From Acidimicrobiales bacterium (GTDB lineage: Bacteria; Actinomycetota; Acidimicrobiia; Acidimicrobiales; Aldehydirespiratoraceae), in the NCBI GenBank assembly GCA_041394245.1, contig JAWKIR010000002.1, positions 1 through 64,000 on the forward strand: a stretch of 64,000 nt of DNA, given 5' to 3'. The position numbers and the translations under genes are program-made. Below are positions 1 to 8,498 of the stretch, piece after piece. Numbering within the stretch: position 1 is the stretch's first letter; every line of letters starts with the position of its first letter. Below the pieces are notes generated by a model that saw only the letters and a program-made list of their open reading frames with translations, ran no database searches and was not told where the DNA came from.

Positions 1-431
1 AAGATCCGACGGGCGTCGGTCGACTGGCATTGTGTGGTGGCGATCGTGTGCTCGTTGCCCTCGTCGTCTTCGTAGGTCGAGCGGTAGAAGCCCCGGAGAC
101 GATCGTTCAGGGTCCCTCGAAAGCCGGCGACCACCCGGGCCGGGCCGGGCGGCAGATCGTGGGGGAGGGTGAGGTGCAGGCGTTCGGTCGCGTCGTCGAG
201 ACGGACGTCGGGCACGTGCTCGACGGCGGCGGCGCCCTCGCCGATGATGACGAGGGCACTGTCGATCTCGAGCTCGATCGCGTTGCAGACGAGCTCGTCG
301 GTCGTCTCGAGCAGCTCGACGTCGATCGTCACCGACCCGCGGAAACTCGCATTCGCGATGTCGGGCTCGATCACCAGCTCGTAGCGGTGCGGGACGACGT
401 GAGACGGGAGACGGGGGTCCACTTCGGTCAT
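1..431 (-). CDS. pepN: M1-family aminopeptidase N, N-terminal part (cut by window edge)
   Basis: The reverse strand reads from ATG at 431 to the window edge without a stop, giving about 143 residues. The protein opens with an LPSHVVPHRYELVIEPD segment and later has GFYRSTYEDDEGN and ATTQCQSTDARRIF. This is the typical N-terminal beta-domain of M1 zinc aminopeptidases (PepN/puromycin-sensitive type), which remove N-terminal amino acids from peptides in the cytoplasm. The catalytic GxMEN and HExxH motifs would lie beyond the window, so activity cannot be judged. The gene is divergent from the 45-residue ORF at 538. Confidence 0.88.
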   Translation of the reverse strand, partial: MTEVDPRLPSHVVPHRYELVIEPDIANASFRGSVTIDVELLETTDELVCNAIELEIDSALVIIGEGAAAVEHVPDVRLDDATERLHLTLPHDLPPGPARVVAGFRGTLNDRLRGFYRSTYEDDEGNEHTIATTQCQSTDARRI

Positions 432-537
432 CCGACGAATCTAGAACCTTCACCAGACCGTAAACCGAAACACACCTCTGTAATACCGATCTCCGGTTTG
501 ATGGGAGGAGCGAGTCATCCACCCAAAGGAGTTCGGT

Positions 538-675
538 ATGCGGAACCGGAATCGTCGCAAGGACTTGGAGAAGTCGTTCGATCCGATCGAATGGCCCGAC
601 GCGAAGCTCGGCGTCGACGACAAGGAGTTCGCCGAGGCGATCGCCCACGGTCGGGGAGAGTCGCTGGCGGCATAG
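538..675 (+). CDS. small conserved-looking protein, 45 aa, unknown function
   Basis: ATG at 538 follows a good ribosome site (AAAGGAG, about 7 bases upstream) and runs 45 codons to TAG at 673. The product is highly charged: a basic start (MRNRNRRKDLEKSFD), then a PIEWPDAKLGVDDKEFAEAI stretch and a short GRGESLAA tail. No membrane segment or signal peptide is visible. It sits alone between the divergent aminopeptidase and the adenosine-kinase-like gene. The strong ribosome site and codon usage support it being real, but I recognise no family. Confidence 0.6.
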   Translation: MRNRNRRKDLEKSFDPIEWPDAKLGVDDKEFAEAIAHGRGESLAA

Positions 676-762
676 GGCCATTTGGGCCACATTCCCCAGG
701 CGGGACCCCCGGTCCCCGGCGCTACCATCGGTGCGTTCCGGAACCCTGCCCATGGAGCCCTC

Positions 763-1737
763 GTGGAAGCCACTCTCGACGTCGTCGGCGTCGGCAACGC
801 CATCGTCGACGTCATCTCGACCGTTGACGACGACTTCATCGTCACCCACGATCTGAACAAGGGAGCGATGACCCTGATCGATGCCGATCGGGCGACGTCG
901 CTCTACGCCTCGATGCCGCCGGGCATCGAGGCCTCCGGCGGGTCTGCGGCCAACACCATGGCTGGCCTCGCCAGCCTCGGCAGCCGGGCCGCCTACCTCG
1001 GCAAGGTCCGCGACGACCAGCTGGGCGAGGTCTTCATGCACGACCTGCGCGCGGCCGGTGTCGGATTCGATGTTCCGGCCGGCGCCGAGGGGCCGCCCAC
1101 CGCTCGCTGTCTCATCCAGGTGACGCCCGACGCCGAGCGCACCATGAACACCTTCCTCGGGATCTCGGCGTTCCTGAGCCCGGACGACATCGACGAGGAT
1201 CTCGTCGCTTCGGCCGCGATCACCTACTGCGAGGGTTACCTCTGGGACATGGACATCGCCAAGGAGGCGATCCGCGGCGCGATGGGTGCCGCCGCCGCGG
1301 CGGGCCGGACGGTGTCGATGACGCTGTCCGATGCGTTCTGCGTCGATCGTCATCGCGGGGAGTGGCTCGACCTCCTCGCCGACAAGGTCGATCTGGTCTT
1401 CGCCAACGAATCGGAGATCTGCTCGCTGTTCGAGACCGACGACTTCGATGCCGCGGCCGAAGCGATCGCCGACCTGGTCGAGATCGCTGCCCTCACCCGA
1501 TCGGCGAAGGGTTCGGTGATCCGTTCGCGAGGCGAGACGATCGTGGTGCCGGCTGCGCCGGTGGCCCACGTGGTCGACGCCACGGGCGCCGGCGACCTCT
1601 ATGCGTCGGGCTTTCTTCACGGACTGGCCAACGGCGCCACCCTGGGCCGGTGTGCCGAACTGGGCGGTATCGCCGCGGCCGAGGTGATCTCCCACATCGG
1701 GGCGCGGCCCCACGTCGCGCTCGCCACCCTGGTCTGA
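763..1737 (+). CDS. PfkB-family carbohydrate/adenosine kinase
   Basis: The 324-residue product is a ribokinase-fold kinase. It starts with DVVGVGNAIVDVI, has the substrate-binding GGSAANTMAGLASLG segment, and near the C-terminus the PfkB signature DATGAGDLYASGF, which carries the catalytic Asp and anion hole. Overall it is closest to the bacterial adenosine kinase branch, which phosphorylates adenosine with ATP in purine salvage, but other nucleosides or sugars are possible. The GTG start at 763 is chosen because GGAG lies about six bases upstream and the family N-terminus begins there; a longer in-frame ATG at 682 would add unrelated residues. It appears monocistronic. Confidence 0.85.
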   Translation: MEATLDVVGVGNAIVDVISTVDDDFIVTHDLNKGAMTLIDADRATSLYASMPPGIEASGGSAANTMAGLASLGSRAAYLGKVRDDQLGEVFMHDLRAAGVGFDVPAGAEGPPTARCLIQVTPDAERTMNTFLGISAFLSPDDIDEDLVASAAITYCEGYLWDMDIAKEAIRGAMGAAAAAGRTVSMTLSDAFCVDRHRGEWLDLLADKVDLVFANESEICSLFETDDFDAAAEAIADLVEIAALTRSAKGSVIRSRGETIVVPAAPVAHVVDATGAGDLYASGFLHGLANGATLGRCAELGGIAAAEVISHIGARPHVALATLV

Positions 1738-1807
1738 GCGCCGTCCCGGTCGGAGTCTCCGCCGGCGCGCCAGCGCGCCAGTGCGACGCGTTCCCGTTGA
1801 CCGATCC

Positions 1808-1823
1808 GATAATAATCGTTATC
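1808..1823. promoter_or_regulatory. inverted repeat upstream of tetR, candidate operator
   Basis: GATAA and TTATC arms separated by six bases lie 10-26 bases before the TetR start codon, in an AT-rich patch unlike the surrounding sequence. It also offers a -10-like GATAAT. A self-binding site for the downstream TetR regulator is inferred. Confidence 0.45.
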
Positions 1824-1833
1824 ATGCCTGGCG

Positions 1834-2490
1834 ATGGACGCTACGGCCCTTTCGTCGAGTACCGCTGCGGCGCATGACCCGTTGACGGATCGGCTGCTGG
1901 CCTCTGCGGTCGACGTCTTCACCGAGCGCGGGTTCGAAAAGGCCGGGGTCGCTGCGATCGCCCGTGCCGCCGGCGTCACGACCGGCGCCATCTACGCCCG
2001 CTGGAGCGGGAAGCACGACCTGATGCTCGATGCCCTCGACGTGGTGATGATGGATCGGCTCGAACAGCTGTTGTCGTCCGACGGTGCCGACGTCACCGAC
2101 ATTCTCGCCTCGCTCGGCTCGGAACTGGTCGTGCGTTCGCCGTCGGCCGATGCGCTGATCGCCGAAGCGATGGTGATCGCCCGCCGGGATCCGGAGTTCC
2201 ACGCAATGCTCACGAGGCGCATCGCCGAGCAGGAAGCCCGCCTGGCCTCCCTGATCGACAGCGGCAAGGCCACCGGCCTGCTCGATCCGGCCCTGCCGAC
2301 CGATGCGATCGTCGCGCTGTGCCACGCAATCAGCCTCGGCTTCGCCATGTTCGGGTCGATCGATCGAGACCTCCCGAGCGCCGCGGGCTGGAACGCCGTC
2401 ATCGAACGTCTGCTCGCAGCAGCCCGGCCGGCGGTCGCGGCCGCGTCCGCCCAGATCCCTACTGAACATCCCCCTACCCAGGAGTCCTGA
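1834..2490 (+). CDS. TetR/AcrR-family transcriptional regulator
   Basis: The 218-residue protein has a TetR helix-turn-helix at about residues 20-65 (LLASAVDVFTERGFEKAGVA, then IARAAGVTTGAIYARWSGKH), followed by a variable helical ligand-binding domain. It probably represses its own transcript through the GATAA-N6-TTATC repeat just upstream. Its stop codon is one base before the ATG of the di-iron protein at 2492, so the two are one transcription unit and the regulator likely controls that enzyme. The inducer is unknown. Confidence 0.85.
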   Translation: MDATALSSSTAAAHDPLTDRLLASAVDVFTERGFEKAGVAAIARAAGVTTGAIYARWSGKHDLMLDALDVVMMDRLEQLLSSDGADVTDILASLGSELVVRSPSADALIAEAMVIARRDPEFHAMLTRRIAEQEARLASLIDSGKATGLLDPALPTDAIVALCHAISLGFAMFGSIDRDLPSAAGWNAVIERLLAAARPAVAAASAQIPTEHPPTQES

Positions 2491-2491
2491 G

Positions 2492-3616
2492 ATGGCTGTC
2501 ACCGATGCCAATGATGTCGATCGGATCATGGAGATCGCGCAGGCGAACACCAATGCCGATGAGTTGATCCACGCGGTGGAGGACAACGCCGACGCGATCT
2601 TCACGTGGGGCTACGACAAGGGCGAGCGAGCCAAGCTCGACAAGCTCTACGAGAAGGCCAAGACCTCGCAGTGGAACGGTACGACCGATCTCGACTGGTC
2701 GATCGAGGTCGATCCCTACACGGCCCTCGACCTCAGCCTCGAGCGCGGTCTGATGGGCGACTTCGACCAGGACCCCAACAGTCCGGTTGCCAAGTGGGGC
2801 GACAAGGAGTGGGAGGAGTTCGGTCTCCAGTCGATCAAGTGGCGCCTGAGCCAGTTCATGCACGGTGAGCAGGGCGCGCTGTTGTGCACGGCGAAGATCG
2901 TCGAGACGGTGCCGTGGATCGATGCCAAGTACTACGCGGCGACGCAGGTGGTCGACGAGGCCCGTCACGTCGAGGTGTTCGCCCGCTACCTCGACGAAAA
3001 GCTCGAGGGTAACTACCCGATCAACGCCCACCTGCGGATGCTGCTCGACGACATCATCAACGACAGCCGTTGGGACATGACCTATCTGGGCATGCAGATC
3101 ATGGTCGAGGGCCTCGCCCTCGCCGCCTTCGGCATGATGCACCAGACCACCAGCGAACCACTGCTCAAGCAGCTGCTGCGCTACGTCATGAGCGACGAGG
3201 CCCGCCACGTCGCCTTCGGCGTGCTGAGCCTCGAGGAGTACTACCAGGAGCTGTCGAGCGCCGAGCTGCGTGAGCGCCAGGAGTTCGCCTTCGAGGCGGC
3301 CGTGCGCATGCGTGACCGCTTCCTCCAGCAGGAGGTCTGGCAGCGCTACGACATCGATGTCGCACCGCTCATCCCGATGATCCAGCAGGACCCGGGTCGC
3401 ATCCTCTTCCAGCAGCTGTTGTTCTCGAAGATCGTCCCGAACTGCAAGAAGCTGGGTCTTCTCGACGCGGGCGTGCCCGAAGGTCAGAAGGGTTGGCTGC
3501 GCGAGCGCTTCGAGGAGATGGACGTCATCCAGTTCGAGGATCTCGTCGACACCGGCGACGAGTATCTCGAACTCGACGCCGTCGCCCAGGATCGCGAAGC
3601 CGCCGCAACCGCCTGA
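2492..3616 (+). CDS. ferritin-like di-iron protein (probable oxygenase/oxidase)
   Basis: This 374-residue helical protein carries the ferritin-like di-iron ligand set: a Glu in HGEQGALLC, DEARHVE, a Glu in VEGLALAA and DEARHVAF, the two ExxH pairs expected to bind two irons. Such proteins (ribonucleotide reductase R2-like or AurF/fatty-acid desaturase-like) activate oxygen for hydroxylation or desaturation. The sequence does not tell the substrate. It is translationally next to the TetR gene (one-base gap) and is followed by an NTF2-like gene on the other strand. The start ATG follows an AGGAGTCCTGAG ribosome site. Confidence 0.75.
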   Translation: MAVTDANDVDRIMEIAQANTNADELIHAVEDNADAIFTWGYDKGERAKLDKLYEKAKTSQWNGTTDLDWSIEVDPYTALDLSLERGLMGDFDQDPNSPVAKWGDKEWEEFGLQSIKWRLSQFMHGEQGALLCTAKIVETVPWIDAKYYAATQVVDEARHVEVFARYLDEKLEGNYPINAHLRMLLDDIINDSRWDMTYLGMQIMVEGLALAAFGMMHQTTSEPLLKQLLRYVMSDEARHVAFGVLSLEEYYQELSSAELRERQEFAFEAAVRMRDRFLQQEVWQRYDIDVAPLIPMIQQDPGRILFQQLLFSKIVPNCKKLGLLDAGVPEGQKGWLRERFEEMDVIQFEDLVDTGDEYLELDAVAQDREAAATA

Positions 3617-3632
3617 GGGCGAGCGGTCCGGA

Positions 3633-4007
3633 CTAGCCCTCGAACGGGCTCCAGTGGCCCTGCGCGTAGGGCGTGTTCCACGCGTGGGCCAGCACGCCGT
3701 TCTCGACCTTGAACACCTCGATGCCGGACAGTTCCATGCCCTCGACACCCTTCTCGGAGTACATGTTCCACACCGAGGTGACCCACTCGTCGTTGGCGTG
3801 GGTGATCACGCGGTCGATCTTGATGCCCATCTCGGTGCCGAGCTTCAGGCGGTCGATCTGGTCCTGATGGCTGAGCTCGGTCTCGCTGCCGGGGTCGTGA
3901 CGCACGATCGGGTCGGCGCACAGCTCCCGCACGAGTTCGACATTGCCCTGGTTGCTGCACTCCTCCCAGTACCGCTCGAGAAGGATCTGGGCTGCAGGTT
4001 TCTCCAT
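3633..4007 (-). CDS. NTF2-like / SnoaL-like protein
   Basis: The 124-residue product (MEKPAAQILLERYWEECSNQ...) has the size and pattern of the NTF2-like cone fold: a helical start, a conserved HDPGSE strand region and a C-terminal GIEVFKVENGVLAHAWNTPY. Members act as small isomerases, cyclases or ligand-binding proteins. The ATG at 4007 is preferred to the upstream in-frame start at 4061 because the family begins here and the longer form would cross the palindrome at 4025. It is divergent from the carotenoid oxygenase gene, suggesting shared control. Confidence 0.75.
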   Translation of the reverse strand: MEKPAAQILLERYWEECSNQGNVELVRELCADPIVRHDPGSETELSHQDQIDRLKLGTEMGIKIDRVITHANDEWVTSVWNMYSEKGVEGMELSGIEVFKVENGVLAHAWNTPYAQGHWSPFEG

Positions 4008-4024
4008 GCCTGAAGTATGGTGAC

Positions 4025-4037
4025 TTAACAGTGTTAA
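4025..4037. promoter_or_regulatory. perfect palindrome between divergent genes, candidate operator
   Basis: TTAACA-G-TGTTAA is a perfect 13-base palindrome in the 44-base gap between the NTF2-like gene (start 4007, reverse) and the carotenoid oxygenase (start 4052, forward). A regulator bound here would reach both promoters. The binding protein is not identified; the TetR at 1834 is the closest candidate, but its own upstream repeat differs. Confidence 0.5.
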
Positions 4038-4051
4038 CCGGGGGACCAGAG

Positions 4052-5524
4052 ATGACGGCAATCGACGACCCGCAGATCGAAACGGCCGATGCGCCGACCA
4101 TGCACGGCGCGCTCGCCAACCTCGACGAGGAGCACAGCTATTGGCTCGACGAGATCGTCGGTGAGGTACCGCTCGACCTCGAGGGCAGTTTCGTTCGCAA
4201 CGGGCCGGGTCGTCAGCGGATCGGCGACACCCCCTACGGTCACTGGTTCGACGGCTGCGGCATGCTCAGTGTCTTCTCGATCGCCGAGGGTCGGGTCCAC
4301 TTCAAGAACCGCTATGTCCGCACGCCGAAGTACCTCAAGGAAACGGCGACGCAGCAGATCCAGTACCGGGGGTTCGGCACCCAGATCCCAGGGGGTCTGC
4401 GCAAGAACATCGGGCGCATGCCGGGAAATCCGGCCAACACCAACACCGTGTACCACGGCGGCAAGCTGCTTGCGCTCTACGAGGGCGGTCGGCCCTTCGA
4501 GGTCGACCCCTCGACGCTGGGAACGGTCGGTGAGTACACCTTCGACGGAGAGTTGACCCGGGCCAACGTCATGAGTGCGCACGGGCACTTCCACGGGCCG
4601 ACCGGACACTGGGTCAACTTCGGCAGCGGTTCGATGGGCTTCGGGCGCAAGGGCCCGAAGCTGTGCTTCAACATCTTCCGCGTCGACACGTCCGGCAGGA
4701 TGGTCGCCAAGGGTCAGCTCCCGGTCGACTTCTTCCCCTTCGCCCACGACTTCGCCCTGTCGTCGAAGTACGCCATCTTCTTCGTGAACTCGATCAAGAT
4801 GGGCCCGATCGGCCAGGTCATGCTCGGCCGCCGTTCGATCTCCGACGGCGTGTCGTTCGACGACACCCAGCCGATGCAGATCGCGATCGTCGACCTCGAG
4901 ACCATGCAGGAGGTTCGCCGCATCGAGACCGATCCCGGCGCGATCGTGCACTTCGGCAATGCCTTCGAAGAGGGCGACGAGATCGTGGTCGATGCAATGC
5001 ACTCCGATCAGTTCGACGCCAACGAGGCGCTCAGCGACATCTTCAACGCGACGGCGCTGAAGGGGGGCGAGTGGCGTCGCTACCGGATCGATGTCGCCAC
5101 CGGGGCCTTGCGCTACGAGGTCATGACCGAGACCAACTCGGAGTTCCCGACGTTCAACCAGCGAAAGGCGTGTGAGAAGAACGAGCTGACCTTCTCGGCG
5201 GCGTCGGTGGCGAACGGCCACGACAGCTTCTTCAACGGATTCCAGCGCATCACCCGCGACGGTGAGGTCCAGCTCCACACCCTCGAACCGGGCTTCTACG
5301 GTTCGGAGCCGCTCTTCGCGCCGTCGAAGCACAGCGCCGAGGACAACGACGGCTACATCCTCGAGGTCGTCTACGACGGGTTCGCCCATCGCAGCTCGCT
5401 CGTGATCTTCAGAGCCGCCGACATCAGCGAACCCATCGCCGCACTGCCGCTGCGTCACCATCTCCCGCACCAGTTCCACGGGTTCTGGCACGACGACGTT
5501 CTGCTCCGCGAGGCGAAGGCCTGA
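4052..5524 (+). CDS. carotenoid oxygenase / lignostilbene dioxygenase family
   Basis: The 490-residue protein belongs to the RPE65/CCD family, seven-bladed propellers with a ferrous iron held by four histidines that cleave conjugated double bonds in apocarotenoids or stilbenes. The expected histidine regions are visible: MSAHGHFHG, FAHDFALS, IVHFGNAFEEGDE and the C-terminal HQFHGFWHDD. It lacks a signal peptide, so it is cytoplasmic. I chose ATG at 4052 (after GGGGGACCAGAG) over an in-frame GTG at 4031 that lies inside the palindrome. A second, exported paralogue occurs at 49848. Confidence 0.85.
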   Translation: MTAIDDPQIETADAPTMHGALANLDEEHSYWLDEIVGEVPLDLEGSFVRNGPGRQRIGDTPYGHWFDGCGMLSVFSIAEGRVHFKNRYVRTPKYLKETATQQIQYRGFGTQIPGGLRKNIGRMPGNPANTNTVYHGGKLLALYEGGRPFEVDPSTLGTVGEYTFDGELTRANVMSAHGHFHGPTGHWVNFGSGSMGFGRKGPKLCFNIFRVDTSGRMVAKGQLPVDFFPFAHDFALSSKYAIFFVNSIKMGPIGQVMLGRRSISDGVSFDDTQPMQIAIVDLETMQEVRRIETDPGAIVHFGNAFEEGDEIVVDAMHSDQFDANEALSDIFNATALKGGEWRRYRIDVATGALRYEVMTETNSEFPTFNQRKACEKNELTFSAASVANGHDSFFNGFQRITRDGEVQLHTLEPGFYGSEPLFAPSKHSAEDNDGYILEVVYDGFAHRSSLVIFRAADISEPIAALPLRHHLPHQFHGFWHDDVLLREAKA

Positions 5525-5535
5525 GCGTCAGAGAC

Positions 5536-6768
5536 CTACTTGGCGAGATAGTTCACGTCGTCGGGGAGCACGAACGCATCCGGCGTGAACATCTCGGCGT
5601 CGCCGAACACCGAGTCGAGGAACGTGACCGCGAACGTGTTGGTCAGCTCCTGGACCCGCTCGCTCGCCATGTCCTCCGGCGAGCATCCTTCGACCGCCAT
5701 CGTCTCGATCGTCTCGAGGACGATGGGCGTCGGTGCTTCGAGCTGGTCGAAGAAGTCGAGGTAGGCGCAGAGGTCGGTGAACGACTGGTGCTCGCCGGCG
5801 ATCAGTTCGAGTCGGTACTGCGGCTCGCTGTTCGTGAGATCCCACGCTCGGGTCACGTTGGGATCGAGCGGCGTCGTCTTGTCGTCGGTACCGACGATCA
5901 CGAGCGCGGGCACGGTGACCCGGGCGAGGTCCTCGTCGGAGAGCAGGCTGTCGGCGCCGCCGGCGCCGACCGCAGGAGCGAGTGGGATGAGTGCGTCGAT
6001 TCGATCGTCGGCTTCGACGACGCCGAGCTCGTTCTCGTAGCCGGCGGAGGTCGCGTAGGTGGTGAACCCGCCGAACGAGTGGCCGGTCAGGGCGATGTGG
6101 TCGGCGTCGATGGCCGGTTGGAAGGGAGCGGTCTCGGTGTCGGTCGGGTCGAGGAACGCGTCGATCACGGCGCGGATGTCGAGCGGGCGGTTCAGCGCGA
6201 TCCGAGCGCTGTCGTCGGCGGTGTCGGCGATGCGTTCGACGGCGGTGTTGCCGGTGTGGTCGGGGGCCACGACGACGTAGCCGTGGCTGGCGATCGTCTC
6301 CGTGTAGTCGGAGTGGATGTAGCGGATCCCGCCCGACCCGTGGGAGTAGACGACGAGCGGGAAGGGTCCATCGGTCGCGAGTGCGGTTGCGTCGGCGCTG
6401 ATCGCGAGGGGGGATTCGTAGTAGTCGCCGGTGATGAAGCTGTAGCGATGGGGTTCACCGGTCACGCCGTCGGCCAGCGGGAACCAGACGTCGACCGTCA
6501 GCGGACGCTCGCGGTTCTCGTCGGTCACCGTGATGGTCGCGACACCGACGGAGTACTCGCCCCGTCCGAGCAACGTGATCTCGGGCTTGGCCTCGGGTGC
6601 CGAGGTGGCTGGGGGTGCCGTGCTCGTCGTCGAGCTGGTCGCCGCGGTCGTCGTGGTCGACGTCGTGTCGGGTGACGTGTCACCGGTGGAGGTGTCGTCG
6701 CCACACGCAGCGGCAACGAGGGAGATCGCGAGGACGAGAGGAAGGAAGCGGCGCATCGGGGTCATCAT
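5536..6768 (-). CDS. secreted lipoprotein alpha/beta hydrolase (dienelactone/PAF-acetylhydrolase-like)
   Basis: The 410-residue product begins with a lipoprotein signal (MRRFLPLVLAISLVAAACG; lipobox VAAAC) and a Thr/Ser-rich linker to about residue 55, so it should be anchored outside the membrane. The catalytic domain shows VVYSHGSGG (oxyanion region), the nucleophile elbow GHSFGGF, a later VIVGTDD acid region and the GEHQSF catalytic His. It probably hydrolyses esters or lipids. GGAGG lies five bases before the start ATG-ATG at 6768. The gene faces the carotenoid oxygenase tail-to-tail with an 11-base gap. Confidence 0.8.
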   Translation of the reverse strand: MMTPMRRFLPLVLAISLVAAACGDDTSTGDTSPDTTSTTTTAATSSTTSTAPPATSAPEAKPEITLLGRGEYSVGVATITVTDENRERPLTVDVWFPLADGVTGEPHRYSFITGDYYESPLAISADATALATDGPFPLVVYSHGSGGIRYIHSDYTETIASHGYVVVAPDHTGNTAVERIADTADDSARIALNRPLDIRAVIDAFLDPTDTETAPFQPAIDADHIALTGHSFGGFTTYATSAGYENELGVVEADDRIDALIPLAPAVGAGGADSLLSDEDLARVTVPALVIVGTDDKTTPLDPNVTRAWDLTNSEPQYRLELIAGEHQSFTDLCAYLDFFDQLEAPTPIVLETIETMAVEGCSPEDMASERVQELTNTFAVTFLDSVFGDAEMFTPDAFVLPDDVNYLAK

Positions 6769-6796
6769 TCCACCTCCGCTCGCCGATTGGTCACCC

Positions 6797-6833
6797 GGCC
6801 GTCACGCGATGTGGCCGTCACGCGATGTGGCCG
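6797..6833. repeat. 16-bp tandem direct repeat, 2.3 copies, between two genes
   Basis: The unit GGCCGTCACGCGATGT occurs at 6797 and 6813 without change, followed by a five-base third start (GGCCG). It fills over half of the 66-base gap between the stop of the SDR gene and the start of the lipoprotein hydrolase. It could be a direct-repeat operator for the hydrolase promoter or simply replication slippage. Confidence 0.6.
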
Positions 6834-6834
6834 A

Positions 6835-7629
6835 CTAGACGATGTGTTGTCCGGCGGTGACCTGGATCTCCTGGCCGGTGATGTTGCGGGCCCGGGGTGA
6901 CGCGAGGAAGACGACCGCCTCGGCGATGTCGTCGGGGTCGACATGGCGGCGAAGGGCGGCTCCGGCGGCAAAGCGGGCGCTGACCTCCTCGGGGGTGCGC
7001 GACTGGGCAACCGCCATCCGCTCGAACATGGCCTCGAGGGGCGGCCCGCTCGTCATGCCCGGCGTGACGATGTTGACGCGCACACCGGCGGCCCCCATCT
7101 CCTTGGCCATCGTCTTCGACATCGACTCCATCGCGCCCTTGGTCGACGTGTAGCGGGCCATGTCGGTCATGAGCGTGGTGGCACTCAGTGCCGAGATGTT
7201 GACGATCGATCCGCCGCCGTGGTCGGCCATGTGACGCGCTGCGGTACGGCAGATCTCCATCGTGCCGATCACGTTGACCTGGACGGAGGCCAGATAGTCG
7301 TCCCAGTCGATCTCGGCGACGGGAGCGCTCGGGCTGCCGCCGTGGGTGGCGACGTTGACGACCACGTCGATTCGTCCGAACTCGGCCACGGTGCGCTCGA
7401 CGGCGGCTCGGCACTGCTCGAGGTCGCTGATGTCGGTCGGCACGGCGAGGATCCGTCGGCCGGTCAGGCCGGCGATCTCGTCGGCGAGCTCGCCGAGCGC
7501 GTCGGCCCGGCGGGCTGCGACCACCACATCGGCCCCGTCGGCGGCCAGCGCCAATGCGCACGAGCGCCCGATGCCGGGACCGGCTCCGGTCACGAGGGCG
7601 ACGGCGCCGTCGAGCGTGCGAGCGTTCAT
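6835..7629 (-). CDS. short-chain dehydrogenase/reductase (SDR)
   Basis: A 264-residue classical SDR: the nucleotide-binding TGAGPGIG near residue 14, NVATHGG in place of NNAG, and the catalytic YTSTK (Tyr-x3-Lys) with a Ser in NISALSA. It would oxidise or reduce an alcohol/ketone with NAD(P). The ATG at 7629 overlaps the stop of the upstream LLM gene by ATGA, so it is translated with the F420-type oxidoreductase, and both probably act on the same substrate. The NNAG-to-NVAT change is a mild deviation from the family. Confidence 0.85.
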   Translation of the reverse strand: MNARTLDGAVALVTGAGPGIGRSCALALAADGADVVVAARRADALGELADEIAGLTGRRILAVPTDISDLEQCRAAVERTVAEFGRIDVVVNVATHGGSPSAPVAEIDWDDYLASVQVNVIGTMEICRTAARHMADHGGGSIVNISALSATTLMTDMARYTSTKGAMESMSKTMAKEMGAAGVRVNIVTPGMTSGPPLEAMFERMAVAQSRTPEEVSARFAAGAALRRHVDPDDIAEAVVFLASPRARNITGQEIQVTAGQHIV

Positions 7630-8480
7630 CGGTGGTCGACTCCGAGACTGGCGACGGCCTCGGCCGTGCGTTCCATGGGGCCAGGGCCGAAGGGCGGCTG
7701 GAAGTAGGCGATCGGCTGATCGATGCCCGCCGCGATCACCTGGCCGAACGTGTCGGCGATCTCGTCGACCGACTGGGTGTCGAGGACGAACACGTGGGTC
7801 GAGTGGCGGATGCTCGCCGGGTCGCGGCCGATGTCGGCGCAGTGCCCGGCCAGGATCTCGGACTTCGATGCGTACTCGTCGGGGTTCCACCACGGTGTGT
7901 TCCACCAGTCGGCGAAACGGGCCACGGCGCGCAACGTGCGGGTCGGGCCGGTGCCGCCGATCGTGACCGGGGGAGGAACCTGCGGCCCCTTCGGGGCCAG
8001 GAACGCGTTGTCGATGGTGAAGTGCGACCCGGCGAACGAGGTGACCTCGTCGCGCAGCAGTCCGATGATGATCTCGCAGGCCTCGTCGAAGAGGTCGAAG
8101 CGGTCCGAGAGTTTCGGGGGCAGCACGAGGTCGTAGGCCTTGGCCTCGGCGACGTGCCAACCGGCCCCGAGACCGAGCTCGAGGCGGCCACCGCTGACGA
8201 TGTCGATGGTCGCCGCCATCTTCGCGACGACGGCCGGGGCCCGGTACGGGGTGGCGCCGACGAGGCACCCGAGTCGAACCCGATCGGTCACCTCGGCCAG
8301 CGCGGCGAGCATCGTCCACCCTTCGAGACAGGGCTCCGACAGCTCGCCGTAGATCGGGTAGAGGTGATCGAAGTTCCAGCCGACGTCGTAGGCGTCGGTG
8401 TCGTCGGCGAGCTTCCAGAGCTCGCGCAACAACGACCATTCGATGTTCTCGTTGGCAATCTTGAATCCGATGAGGGTCAT
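7626..8480 (-). CDS. LLM-class flavin/F420-dependent oxidoreductase
   Basis: The 284-residue product is a bacterial luciferase-like TIM barrel: MTLIGFKIANENI start, NFDHLYPIYGE, LGCLVGATPYRAPAVVAKMAATIDIVSGGRLELGLGAGW in pieces, and VTIGGTGPTRTLR. The GGRLELGLGAGW segment is typical of the F420-using actinobacterial members. The substrate is unknown. It heads a coupled pair with the SDR (ATGA overlap at 7626-7629), and a SnoaL-like gene lies immediately upstream on the same strand. Confidence 0.85.
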   Translation of the reverse strand: MTLIGFKIANENIEWSLLRELWKLADDTDAYDVGWNFDHLYPIYGELSEPCLEGWTMLAALAEVTDRVRLGCLVGATPYRAPAVVAKMAATIDIVSGGRLELGLGAGWHVAEAKAYDLVLPPKLSDRFDLFDEACEIIIGLLRDEVTSFAGSHFTIDNAFLAPKGPQVPPPVTIGGTGPTRTLRAVARFADWWNTPWWNPDEYASKSEILAGHCADIGRDPASIRHSTHVFVLDTQSVDEIADTFGQVIAAGIDQPIAYFQPPFGPGPMERTAEAVASLGVDHR

Positions 8481-8498
8481 AGGGTCATCACTCTCGCG

